DNA of 64,000 nucleotides, taken from positions 1 to 64,000 of the forward strand of contig NZ_JACKSJ010000025.1 in assembly GCF_025821665.1 (NCBI RefSeq), given 5' to 3'. A model generated the notes under the pieces. That model searched no databases. It saw nothing but the letters and a program-made list of their open reading frames with translations, and was not told where the DNA came from. The position numbers were made by a program, and so were the translations under genes. This DNA comes from [Mycobacterium] manitobense (GTDB lineage Bacteria; Actinomycetota; Actinomycetes; Mycobacteriales; Mycobacteriaceae). This document shows, piece after piece, positions 52,859 through 62,200 of this stretch (within the stretch, counting starts at the first letter, position 1; the number at the start of each line of letters is the position of its first letter).

Positions 52859-53833
52859 GTGGACTGCTGCAATGTCGGATTCGTAGGCGCCGGTGGTGTT
52901 GCCGTGCGCCACGCACACCATCTCGCTCAACTGGGGGATGTACGCATCATCGGCGTGACGGACCCGGTTCCGGCGGCCGCACGGTCATTTGCCGACATGA
53001 CGGGGGCAGCCGTGGTAGCTGACCTGCAGGCACTCCTGGACACGTCGCCGGATGCGGTGTATGTGTGCGTTCCCCCGCATGCCCATGGCGCTATCGAGGA
53101 ACGGGTGCTCGGCGCAGGCATCGCCATGTTTGTCGAGAAGCCGGTGGCGTTGGACCTGCCTACTGCCGAGCGCATAGCCGACACGGCGCGGATGTCCGGC
53201 GTCGTCACCGCGGTCGGTCATCATTGGCGCTATTCGGCGGCCGTCGACCTCGTCCGTGAACTACTCGACGGCCGACCTGTTCGGCTCGCGGTGGGGTCGT
53301 GGATCGACCGCGTGCCACCGGTGCCCTGGTGGAGCAGGCGGGCGATGTCGGGCGGTCAGATCGTCGAGCAGGCGGCGCACGTGCTGGACCTGATTCGGCT
53401 GTTCTGCGGCGACGTCGTCGAAGTCGACGCCTACGCCAACGCCGCGCCGCCGGGCGTGCCGGACGCCGATGTCGACGGAGCCACCGTCGCGATCCTGAGG
53501 TTCGAATCCGGAGCGGTGGGAACCGTCGCCGCTACGTGCTGCCTGAATTGGAAGCACCGGGCGGGTCTTGAACTACATGCTGACGGCCTGTCGGTCACCA
53601 TTCACGAAGACGAGATCGTCGCGAGGACGGACCGAGGAGTCGTGCGGCGCAGTCTGCAACCCGACGACGCCAAGCGGGCGGCCGATCGTGCGTTCATCGA
53701 CGCCGTTCTCGACAACGGCGCGGCTCGCGGCGGGATCCTGGTCGACTACGACGAAGCGTTGCGGACCCATGAATTGGCCTGCGCCATAGCGGCTTCAGCC
53801 AGAGACGGCCGGCCGGTGAGACTTCATGCCTGA
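52859..53833 (+). CDS. Gfo/Idh/MocA-family oxidoreductase
   Basis: A 324-residue NAD(P)-dependent sugar oxidoreductase. GFVGAGGVAVRHAHHL near the N-terminus is the dinucleotide fold; VCVPPHAHG and FVEKPVALD (the conserved EKP) follow; VGHHWRYS and GGQIVEQAAHVLDLIR contain the conserved catalytic-type His. GTG at 52859 is preceded by GGGAG at good spacing; the upstream-open frame lies in the palindrome. It overlaps the MDR gene by 8 bp. Probably oxidises or epimerises a sugar or cyclitol. Confidence 0.9.
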   Translation: MDCCNVGFVGAGGVAVRHAHHLAQLGDVRIIGVTDPVPAAARSFADMTGAAVVADLQALLDTSPDAVYVCVPPHAHGAIEERVLGAGIAMFVEKPVALDLPTAERIADTARMSGVVTAVGHHWRYSAAVDLVRELLDGRPVRLAVGSWIDRVPPVPWWSRRAMSGGQIVEQAAHVLDLIRLFCGDVVEVDAYANAAPPGVPDADVDGATVAILRFESGAVGTVAATCCLNWKHRAGLELHADGLSVTIHEDEIVARTDRGVVRRSLQPDDAKRAADRAFIDAVLDNGAARGGILVDYDEALRTHELACAIAASARDGRPVRLHA

Positions 53834-54920
53834 TCGCAGGATCGCCGTCGTGGTCGAGCGCAGCGGCGTGGTCACACTGCGCGATGAACCCCCACCGCCG
53901 CCCCTGCGGGAGGGCCAGTTCGACGTGGAGACCGTTTTCAGTGGACTGTCGACAGGGACGGACCTCAGTTGGGTGAAGGGCACGAACCCGGGCCTGCACC
54001 GTAGGTGGGATCCCGAGCTCGGGCTGTTCATGCCGGGCACCTCGGACGTGGGATATCCGATCGAGGGTTTCGGCTACATGCAGGTCGGCCGGGTCACCGG
54101 AAGCGCGACACCTGCAGTGCAGGCAGGTGACCTCGCCGCCATGACCTACGGGCATCGCAGCGCCTACCGCGCTGACGCGCTGACCGACCGTTTCGTCACG
54201 CTGCCGACTTCACTCGATCCGGTGCTGGGCATCTACGCCGCCCACATGGGGCCGATCTGCGCGAACGGGCTACTGCACGCTGCCGCGGACATTCATGGCA
54301 CTGATGTGCGCGGCCTCGGCGACGGTGTGCGGGGTCGCCGAATCGCTGTCACCGGCGCCGGCGTCGTGGGTCTGCTGACCGCACTGTTCGCCCGTCTGCA
54401 CGGCGCAGAATCGGTCGTCCTCGTCGAGCCCACCCCGTCACGCCGCCGGATCGCGGCCGACCTCGGCCTGGAGGTCGTCGATCCACACGACGTCGACCCG
54501 GCCGTCCTGCTGAAAAGCCGATGGCGTCACGGTGCCGGTGACCGCGGAGCCGACGTCGTTTTTCAATGTCGCGGTCAAGCCAGCGCGTTGGCGCTCGCCC
54601 TTCGCATGGTGCGCCCCCAGGGCACGGTCATCGACCTGGCGTTCTACCCGGGGGGAAGCGAAGAAGTCCGCCTGGGGGAGGAATTCCACCACAACGGACT
54701 GAGCCTGCGCTGCGCTCAGATCGGACGGGTGCCGCGCGGGACCGGCCATATGTGGGACCGCGAACGCCTCAGCACCGAGACCTTGGCGCTGCTGACCGCC
54801 CACGGCAAGGGCATCGCCGAGCACGTCATCACCGACTACTCGCCGTTGTCCGAAGCGCCGGAGACCCTGGTTCGGCTGGCCGGCAGCCGGCACGACGGGC
54901 TCCAACACGTGTTCACCTGA
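53826..54920 (+). CDS. MDR-family (BchC/sorbitol-dehydrogenase-like) oxidoreductase
   Basis: A 364-residue medium-chain dehydrogenase/reductase. The Rossmann segment reads RIAVTGAGVVGLLTALFARLHGA and the catalytic domain has FSGLSTGTDLSWVKG. The Cys residues of the usual structural zinc site are not seen, so it is a zinc-free or one-zinc variant like BchC. It overlaps the Gfo/Idh/MocA gene by 8 bp and probably acts on the same substrate. It is the last chromosomal-backbone-like gene before the tRNA fragment. Confidence 0.85.
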   Translation: MPDRRIAVVVERSGVVTLRDEPPPPPLREGQFDVETVFSGLSTGTDLSWVKGTNPGLHRRWDPELGLFMPGTSDVGYPIEGFGYMQVGRVTGSATPAVQAGDLAAMTYGHRSAYRADALTDRFVTLPTSLDPVLGIYAAHMGPICANGLLHAAADIHGTDVRGLGDGVRGRRIAVTGAGVVGLLTALFARLHGAESVVLVEPTPSRRRIAADLGLEVVDPHDVDPAVLLKSRWRHGAGDRGADVVFQCRGQASALALALRMVRPQGTVIDLAFYPGGSEEVRLGEEFHHNGLSLRCAQIGRVPRGTGHMWDRERLSTETLALLTAHGKGIAEHVITDYSPLSEAPETLVRLAGSRHDGLQHVFT

Positions 54921-54959
54921 ACGGGTCCCGCGCCTTCAGGCCCGTTACCAGGCATTTCG

Positions 54960-55007
54960 TGGAGCCGATGACGGGAATCGAACCCGCGTATTCAGCTTGG
55001 GAAGCTG
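54960..55007 (-). other. 3' part of tRNA-Gly(CCC): island attachment site
   Basis: On the minus strand 55007-54960 reads as a tRNA from the anticodon arm to CCA: CAGC-TTCCCAA-GCTG gives anticodon CCC, the T-arm is GCGGG-TTCGATT-CCCGT, and the 3' acceptor strand is followed by TCCA. The expected D-arm and matching 5' acceptor strand are missing: sequence identity to a tRNA stops at the anticodon stem. This is the usual trace of integration into the 3' half of a tRNA gene. The 3' end faces the backbone (left), so the island lies to the right and the intact tRNA should be at its far end. Confidence 0.8.
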
Positions 55008-55321
55008 CTTCGGCCCATCGGGGCTCGTTCGCTAGCCTCCGTAAACCGCCGGAACTCGGCCTCTATGTGCAGCTAAGGGGCTACTTGTAGCCGATTTCCG
55101 CAGACGTCAGTTGGGTTGCGACTTAGCCGTGTAGGCCCCTGATGACGGTCGAAACGCGGTCAGTCGGAGCAAACCTGCGCCCGTACGACGCAGGCGCCTG
55201 TGCCCGTTTACATCATCACCCGTAAGAGCACACAGCCGGGCGTGTGACCATCACCACTACCGCAAATCAACTCGTGTAACTGGGCCTCCGAGCGCACAGT
55301 ATGCGCAGTCACCGCTTGTTG
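55008..55321. other. Non-coding island border
   Basis: About 310 bases without a supported gene. Short open frames exist only as shadows. A few short inverted repeats occur (for example CTACTTGTAG at 55081-55090), but I cannot assign a function. Confidence 0.5.
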
Positions 55322-56635
55322 TCACGTTCGTTCAGGCGGTAGAGGATCTTCCGTAGAGGCGTCCGCCGACGTGCTGTCCAAGCCTATGACTTCAAACGTA
55401 GACCAACCATCGACTCCTGATTGCGACAACCGCCACCCTTTGGGTGCACAGGCGTCATCGGCAGCCTCTTGTTTTACTAGCGCTTTCAGCAAATCCAGTT
55501 TGTCCAGCGGCGAACACGGCACAAATGTTGCATTTTCGAACGTCAACCCGCCATGGAATCGGGCGTCTCCGAACCACGCCATACCCTCGAAGAGTGCATT
55601 CCCGAAGAAAGCGTAGTCGCGGAACTCGGCCTTGGGAAAGCGGACGTGGTCTGCGAATTTTGTTTCATCGAACCAAGCAAAATCCGTGAACTCAACGCCG
55701 TCGAACCATGCGCCATCTGGAAATCGGCTAAAACGATCCAGCACGGGCCTTTGAACACCGCCGAATCAAAATGGGTCTGTCCGACGAACTCGCACCCTTC
55801 GAAGTGCGTTGTTCCGACAAACCGGGCATATTGAAAGTCTGCGGCCCCCATCTTGCACAAAGACATATCAAAGTCAACGAGCGTTGCTCCTCGCAGCGAT
55901 ACGTGCAGTGCGCCACCGTCCAAAGCCCTCCAGCCGCGGGCGTCGTCCTTCGACAAGTGCTCCGCGAGTATCCGTTGCGCCGTCTGGCGGACTTCAAGTT
56001 CCCGCCTTGCTTCCTCGTCTTGTCGCCGTGCGTCGGGCCGGATAGAGCGTGGCGATCCCGCACTCTTTCGATCAACTTCGAACACGTGATCGGCGGACGG
56101 CACATATGGTGCGTTGTACGGCATCCGCAGCTATCCACAAATGACGTTGACGATTGCCTGGCGCTGGCCTCGGGCGGCTACTCCGAGCCGCTCAAGCGAA
56201 TATAATCCGCCCAGTCTAACTTGTGGCTTTTCGTGGCCAAGTTGCTCGACCGCGCGGTTGAAAATTTCGGTTACTCGGCGTTCTGAGGCATCGGATTCGG
56301 TGTGGACCTGTGCGCGCTCGCTCAGCCATTGCCGGCGTGTTGCAAGGGCGAGCGCAGCCGCTCCACCGGTTCCGGCCCCGATGGCGAGGCCCGTTCTAAT
56401 TGCATCAATTCGGGCAGCTGCCTTATCCCCGGTCGACCCATTGGCCACCAATAACAGAACGACGATTGCTGTTGTAGTAGCAATTAACGCAAATACGCCA
56501 AGTAAGATGTACGTCTAAGCCCGGATAGGCTTCAAACCATTTGGCCCGAGTTCTCTGCCTTGCACGGAGCGCAGGATATCGCCATCGTGTCGACCGCCGC
56601 GTCCCCTTGAGCAGGCGAGCACGCCGATACTCCAT
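55322..56635 (-). pseudogene. Broken pentapeptide-repeat membrane protein gene
   Basis: Pieces in successive frames make up one actinobacterial pentapeptide-repeat protein. A basic N-terminus (56635 to about 56515), then, after a frame change, a membrane helix and ERRVTEIFNRAVEQLG..RLGGLYSLERLG, then an in-frame TAG at 56131-56133 inside the conserved VNVIC-LRMP junction, then RQTAQRILAEHL and the first repeats (FEGCEF, FDSAVF), then another frame change near 55720-55745 into further repeats (FDGVEF, FDETKF, FGDARF). At least three lesions imply a decayed gene, though sequencing error cannot be excluded. No other copy is visible in the window. Confidence 0.75.
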
Positions 56636-56788
56636 CAGCCATAGCCCTGCTAAGGGCCGCGTGTGCCAGCCAGAAGGGTAAAGCGACCCGGCTGCACGCA
56701 GTTGCACGTACCTTGCAAACGCTGCATCCGCACTGCTCAGATAGTGTCCCCGGCAAGTTCGGAGACGGGAGAAACCGGCGGTGCAGGG

Positions 56789-57118
56789 ATGAACTGGTAT
56801 GAGAAAGCGCTAGAGGCTGCCAACCGGATCGACCCAGGCCACACCTCGCCGTGGAAGCTCGCAAGCACGTATGCGTTGCTCGCTATCGCGCAGAGCCTCG
56901 AATCGCGGCCAGCGACACCAGCCTCTTCCGCGGGCAAGCAGTCAGGCAGCGACCTTCTCACGGTGAACGAGGTTGCTGAGATGACGCGCCTGACGCCGGC
57001 CACGCTGCGGTGGTGGCGGTCGGTTGGCCATAGTGGGCCGAAGTCATTCAAACTTGGTCGCCGTGTGCTCTACCGCCGCGCCGATGTCGAGAAATGGATG
57101 CAAGACGCCAGTGAGTAA
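56789..57118 (+). CDS. Excisionase/AlpA-type helix-turn-helix protein
   Basis: A 109-residue protein. The C-terminal ~55 residues are a MerR-like HTH_17 domain: LLTVNEVAEMTRLTPATLRWWRS, then FKLGRRVLYRRADVEKWM. Such small proteins act as excisionases or recombination directionality factors on integrative elements. The N-terminal ~55 residues are helical and Ala/Ser-rich. ATG 56789 is preferred; an upstream start at 56663 lacks coding character. A second, broken HTH gene overlaps its end. Confidence 0.78.
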   Translation: MNWYEKALEAANRIDPGHTSPWKLASTYALLAIAQSLESRPATPASSAGKQSGSDLLTVNEVAEMTRLTPATLRWWRSVGHSGPKSFKLGRRVLYRRADVEKWMQDASE

Positions 57119-57327
57119 TCCGCCGGTTCTGCCGGAGCTTGGCACGCCCGCCGACGTCGCCAAGTACCTGCACACGACCGTCGATTCTGGCACAGAAGCG
57201 CTATCTCGGCACAGGACCGAAGTTCATCAAGGCCGGGCGCAAGGTGCTATATCGCTGGTGTGACGTCTGGAGTGGCTGGACCAAAACACCCGACGGCGCA
57301 CTGACGATCAGCGATGAATTGGGATAG
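57111..57327 (+). pseudogene. Frameshifted second excisionase-like gene
   Basis: A GTG at 57111 starts LPELGTPADVAKYLHTTVD, the first half of an HTH_17 domain. The second half (LAQKRYLGTGPKFIKAGRKVLYRW) continues in the neighbouring frame from about 57185 to the stop at 57327. One inserted or lost base explains both halves. It overlaps the intact HTH gene by 8 bp. Programmed frameshifting is possible but no slippery sequence is evident. Confidence 0.6.
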
Positions 57328-57804
57328 CGATGCCGCCGACCGCCTCGCCCACGCCATCCGGATCTCCCTGCGGGGGCTAGGAGACTCGGCCCCGCAGATG
57401 TGCTCGTCGCCCGGAGGGAACGGAACTGGCCGACCTGGACCTGCCCGTGCCAATCGGGGTCCAGATCGGCGTCACCTTCGGGCGGGGCCGAGGTCACGCA
57501 AAAGCACCTAATACCCCAAGTCAGTACCTACTGACCAACGACCGCCAGAAATTATCACGTTGCATGGGTCGGCCATCCTAGGTGCCGAGTAATCATTAGA
57601 GCCCATCGTTTTGAGTAACGCGTCGCGACGCTCGGCTTGCGTACATCGCCTTACTATGTTCGGAGGGGTTGCAAGTGGGCGTATGGGGGCATGCGTGACG
57701 CCAACGGCGATTGCAAAAGGTGAGTCGCGCAATAGCGACGGCTTTGAGCTGTGCTTCCCACACCACAGGAACCCCGGAACATCCACTTCCGAAGGCAGGC
57801 GAAA
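57328..57804. other. No supported gene; possible degenerate remnant
   Basis: An open frame at 57314-57511 and a neighbouring frame with LADLDLPVPIGVQIGV suggest a decayed coding piece, perhaps of a replication or element protein, but neither is convincing. The rest up to the lipase start shows no clear gene. The lipase promoter should lie here; I found no strong -35/-10 pair. Confidence 0.45.
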
Positions 57805-59205
57805 TTGAGTAGCACCGATCTTGTAGTGGTTGTACCTGGCATTACCGGCAGCACCCTTACGCACAATGGAAAACCCGTTTGGGAACCCTCCGCAGGTGCG
57901 CTCCTGGGGGCGATTCGGACGTTCGGCCGTAGCCTCAAGCAATTGCAACTGCCGACGGGAATAGGCGATGACCACCCTGATGATGGAGTGGAGGCGGTGG
58001 CGATCATGCCCGACTTGCATAGCATTCCAGGGCTGTGGTCGCCAGTCGATGGTTACTCCGTTCTGCTGAAGCGTCTAGAGGTAATGCGGCTTGCCGGCAA
58101 GATCGGAAAACTGCTGTCGTTTCCCTACGACTGGCGATTGTCCAACCGGTACAACGGACAACGCCTTGCCGACCTTGTCGGCGATGAACTTGGACAATGG
58201 CGCGACAGCGATCCGTCACGGAATGACGCCCAGCTCGTTCTTGTTTGCCACTCTATGGGCGGACTCATCGCCCGCTGGTACATCGAGAAATGCGGCGGCG
58301 CGGAGGTTACCCGAAAGCTCGTCACGCTTGGCACCCCGCACCGTGGAGCCGCGAAGACAATCGACCAACTCATCAACGGCGTCCGTCGTACACTCGGACC
58401 GCTCAGCGTCGACCTGACCTCCTTCGCGCGCAGCCTGCCGTCTTCTTATCAATTGCTGCCTGACTACGCTTGTATCGACCGCAGCGGGTCTCTGCATCGG
58501 CTCGATGAGATCAACATGCCCGGCCTCGACACCGCCATGCTGGCGGATAGCAATCGGTTTTATCGGGATCTCGCAGCGGCTGAGGCCGCTCGGCCGGCCA
58601 GCATGGAAACGACTCATGTAATCGTTGGCACCCGGCAATCCACTAGCACTACAGTCCGCTTGACTAGCAATGGGGTTGAGGTGCTAAGCACAATCGGCGG
58701 AGATAACGACTACGGCGACGCTACTGTACCGATGGCCGGCGCAATCAAAGAAGGTCTACCAATGGACACGCCCTTCATTTCGCGCGTCGTCGATCGTCAC
58801 GGCCACCTGCAAGACAATCCCTACGTGCTCGACGAAATTGAATCGGTCATAACCGCGGTCCCAGTCAAGCGAAGAGCCGGGGGGAGCGTGCCGATTCGTG
58901 TCAATACTCCAGAACTAGTGGTCTTGGGCGAGCCCGTCACCGTCACCGTCGATATCGAGCTGGGCGAAGACCAACCCGTTCCTGCTGTGCAGATCGAATT
59001 AGAACCCGAAAGTTCTTTGAAAACTACGCGATTGGTCCGTCGGACTCCCACCATCCGCGGTCGGCACCTCGAAACCACGTTCCACCCCGAGGCGCCGGGA
59101 GCGTATCAATTGCGCGTCACGGGCACAGCACCAGGATCACCGGTAACGCCTGTCGGTGCTGCCATCCTTGTCTGGCAAACCGAAACCAACGCTCCATCAT
59201 CATGA
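57805..59205 (+). CDS. LCAT-like lipase/acyltransferase of the island
   Basis: About 466 residues of the lecithin:cholesterol acyltransferase-like alpha/beta-hydrolase group. VVPGITGSTL near the N-terminus (lid/oxyanion), LVCHSMGGLIARWYI with nucleophile Ser150, DNDYGDATVPMAGA (Asp) and DRHGHLQDN (His) complete the triad. Residues ~360-466 form a beta-rich, Ig-like domain. No signal peptide is seen, so it likely acts inside the cell, perhaps on membrane phospholipids. TTG at 57805 with an AAGGCAGG site is chosen; GTG 57751 is the alternative. Its stop overlaps the caspase-STAND start (ATGA), so the two are made together. Confidence 0.85.
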   Translation: MSSTDLVVVVPGITGSTLTHNGKPVWEPSAGALLGAIRTFGRSLKQLQLPTGIGDDHPDDGVEAVAIMPDLHSIPGLWSPVDGYSVLLKRLEVMRLAGKIGKLLSFPYDWRLSNRYNGQRLADLVGDELGQWRDSDPSRNDAQLVLVCHSMGGLIARWYIEKCGGAEVTRKLVTLGTPHRGAAKTIDQLINGVRRTLGPLSVDLTSFARSLPSSYQLLPDYACIDRSGSLHRLDEINMPGLDTAMLADSNRFYRDLAAAEAARPASMETTHVIVGTRQSTSTTVRLTSNGVEVLSTIGGDNDYGDATVPMAGAIKEGLPMDTPFISRVVDRHGHLQDNPYVLDEIESVITAVPVKRRAGGSVPIRVNTPELVVLGEPVTVTVDIELGEDQPVPAVQIELEPESSLKTTRLVRRTPTIRGRHLETTFHPEAPGAYQLRVTGTAPGSPVTPVGAAILVWQTETNAPSS

Positions 59206-62200
59206 AACCGGGCAGATTTGTTGGGGTAGGAGTTGATCTTTACGACGCATCAGAGTTGGACCAGTTGGAGTATGCGGAGAGGGAGGTTAAGGCTGTCGCT
59301 CGCCGACTAAGCCCAGCGTTTGTGGGTGAGCCCGTAATTAATGGGACTGACGAACAGATCCGGAAGCACCTCAACACGCTCCCCAACACGCGGCCCGGGG
59401 CGCTGGTGTTGTTGTGGTCGGGCCACGGGAAGGCAAGGGGCCAGCAACTGTGGTTGCAGGCGAAGACAGGCGAAGTACTAGCGACTGAAGTCGTGAGCCG
59501 TTGTGCGGAATCAGGCGCCGCGCAATTGCTGCTATTAATTGATTGCTGTAATGCGGGGCAGGGGCTGGAAGACGCAACGCGGGTCGCGTCGTCGTTGTTA
59601 GCGGAGTATCCGCCTGAGAGCAAACGCGTTTGGTTCGGGATCGTCGTGTCGTGCCGAGCAGGAGACGACGCTCGCGACGGCGCCTTCGGATCGCTATTGG
59701 AGCGATTGCTGACCGCAGGTCCAAGATCGCCGGAAATGCAACGGCGTTGGTCACATCAAAACCAATGGATATTCGGCGATGACCTGGGCGCCGCGATCGT
59801 CGAGGAGTGGGAAGACGAAGACCAGATACCCCAGTTCCGCAGCCAGGGTCGACGATTCTCGATGCTGCCCAATCCTTTATGGGCTCCAGATACCCCAGAG
59901 CAGGTAGTGGAGCATTTGCTTCTGGCGGCCCGCGGCGAAGGCGATGCAGATGAACAGTCGTTGTTCAGCGGACGGGTCGACGAGGTCGATCGAGTCGTCG
60001 AGTGGGTGCGTGACAAGAATGAAGGAATTCGGGTAGTCACCGGGTCCGCGGGCACCGGTAAGTCCACGATAATCGGTCGCGTAGCGGCGCTATCCAACCC
60101 CATTGAGCGCGCTCGCCTCCTTCGCCGGGGCGGCTGGAGCCACAGCGATCCCGGACAATGTTCAGTCCATGCCTATGTCCAGGCGCGCGGTTTGACTGCA
60201 CGCGGTGTCGCCGAACTTATCGACGACCAATTGACTGGGGGGCCAGACCAGACCACCGCAGAATCCGGTCAACTATGTCCGCCCGAACTTTCGCCAGCCG
60301 ACGGCGGCCGCCGCGGCCCGACGGCGCTCGTGGCTGAATTGCAGCACGCGCGTGCACAAGGTGGTAAGCCGCCAGTGATATTCGTAGACAGTCTCGATGA
60401 GGCTCGTGACGAAGCGTTCTCTATCGCCGAGGAGCTACTCAGACGGCTAGCCCCCTTTGCCGTCATCGTCGTGACATGTCGTCCATTGGCTCGGAATAGA
60501 ACGTTGCCGCTGTTGCTCGATGAGCCGACTCAGTTGCAGGATGATTCAACGGAATTACTGCTGGACGTGCTCGACCCGATCGCGATAATGAATTTGGATT
60601 TGTCCGCTCACCAAGAATCGCAGCGGACGGCGATTCGTGCCTACGCTATCCGCCGGCTCGCCGACCGCTCAGTCGACATGGACGCCAACGCAGTCGGCGA
60701 TCAACTCGTCGAGCGTGCTACGACCGACCAAGGGTCATTCCTACTAACGCGAATTCTTGTCGATCAATTGGCGGCCTCGCCTATCAACACCTCGAGGCCC
60801 AATTGGCACGAGGAATTAGCCGACTCAATTGAGACCGCATTCAACGTTGACTTAGCACAAGTAGCGGCTGGCGATGTGAACTCGCCAGAGGACCGAGAAC
60901 CGGTGCAGCTGGCGCGCACGATGTTAACCGCCCTGACATGGGGTTTTGGAGCCGGCTTCCCTGAGGACGAATGGCTGGCGGTGGCCGCGAGTCTGACCGG
61001 CGTGCTGTTGAACGCAAATCACATCACTTGGGTATTGGATCAACTGGGCCGCTACGTCGTCCAAGACGGAGAAGCCGGAACCGCGGTGTATCGAGTTGCC
61101 CATCAGAGCCTCGCTGATTACCTGCGGCCTCAATACCTCGGCACAGCCGAGCAACCCTTTGAGCCAGCAGCGGCAACGGTATGGTCTGCGTTGGCCGAGC
61201 GGTACGAGGGTCTGGTGAAGGATGGATACCGTGCGGACGCGCCTACTTACCTCTGGCGCTACGCACATCGTCACGCGGCCGCCGACGGTCCAAACGGGAT
61301 CACCCGTCTGCGCAGCTTGGCCAGTCTAGATCCCGGCTTGCTCCCAAGCGTTGCACAAGCCGATTTGGAGGTTGCAGAAACCTTCAGACGATGGGGCAAT
61401 CTCGACGATGCACTGGCTTCTTCGGAGGAAGCGGTGAGGTTGTTCAGGCACGCGGCGGCCGTCGAACCCGCTTTTGTTGCTCACCTCATATCGGCACTCA
61501 ACAACTTAGGCCTCAATTACCGTGATGTGGGCCGCCAAAGCGAGGCGTTGGCTCTTGCCCAACAGGCAGTCACGGCGTATCGGGAGTTGGCCGCCGGCAA
61601 CCCCGCCTACTTGCCTGATCTGGCATCTGCCCTCATCAATCTTGGCATCTACTTCAGCGAACTCGGCCGACCGCACGATGCTCTTGGCCCGTCGGTTGAA
61701 TCCGTTACGTATTCGCGCGCGTTGGTAATGAGGAACCCTGCCGAGCTGCCGCGCCTCGCTACTGCATTGATGAATCTCGGCGTTCGCTACCGGGAATTGG
61801 GGCGCCCTCAGGAGGCACTGGCACCCTCCGCGGAGGCTGTTGCCTACTTTCGAACACTGGTCGAAGCGGACGCCAGTCATCTTCCTGATCTAGCGACCGC
61901 GTTGGTAAACCTTGGAGTTCGCTATCGCGATTTGGGAAGGCTCGGTGATGCGCGCGAAGCCTCAGAGGAAGGTATCGCCAATCTACGCGACCTCGTGGAA
62001 ACGAACCCCGCCCATGTTCCGCGTCTCGCTATGGCCTTAGCCAACCTCGGGCCGCTCTATATCGAATTGGGCCGACACGCCGACGCCGTCGAGCCCGCCG
62101 AGGAAGCCGTTACCTTGAGGCGCCAGCTGGCTACTGATAACCCCGCCGAAATTCCACGTCTAGCCTCAGCGTTGCTCAATCTCGGCGCACTCTGCAGTGC

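Noticed and set aside
54960..55033. Complete tRNA-Gly gene
   Set aside because: Only about 8 nt separate a possible acceptor strand from the anticodon stem, so there is no D-arm; it is a 3' fragment.
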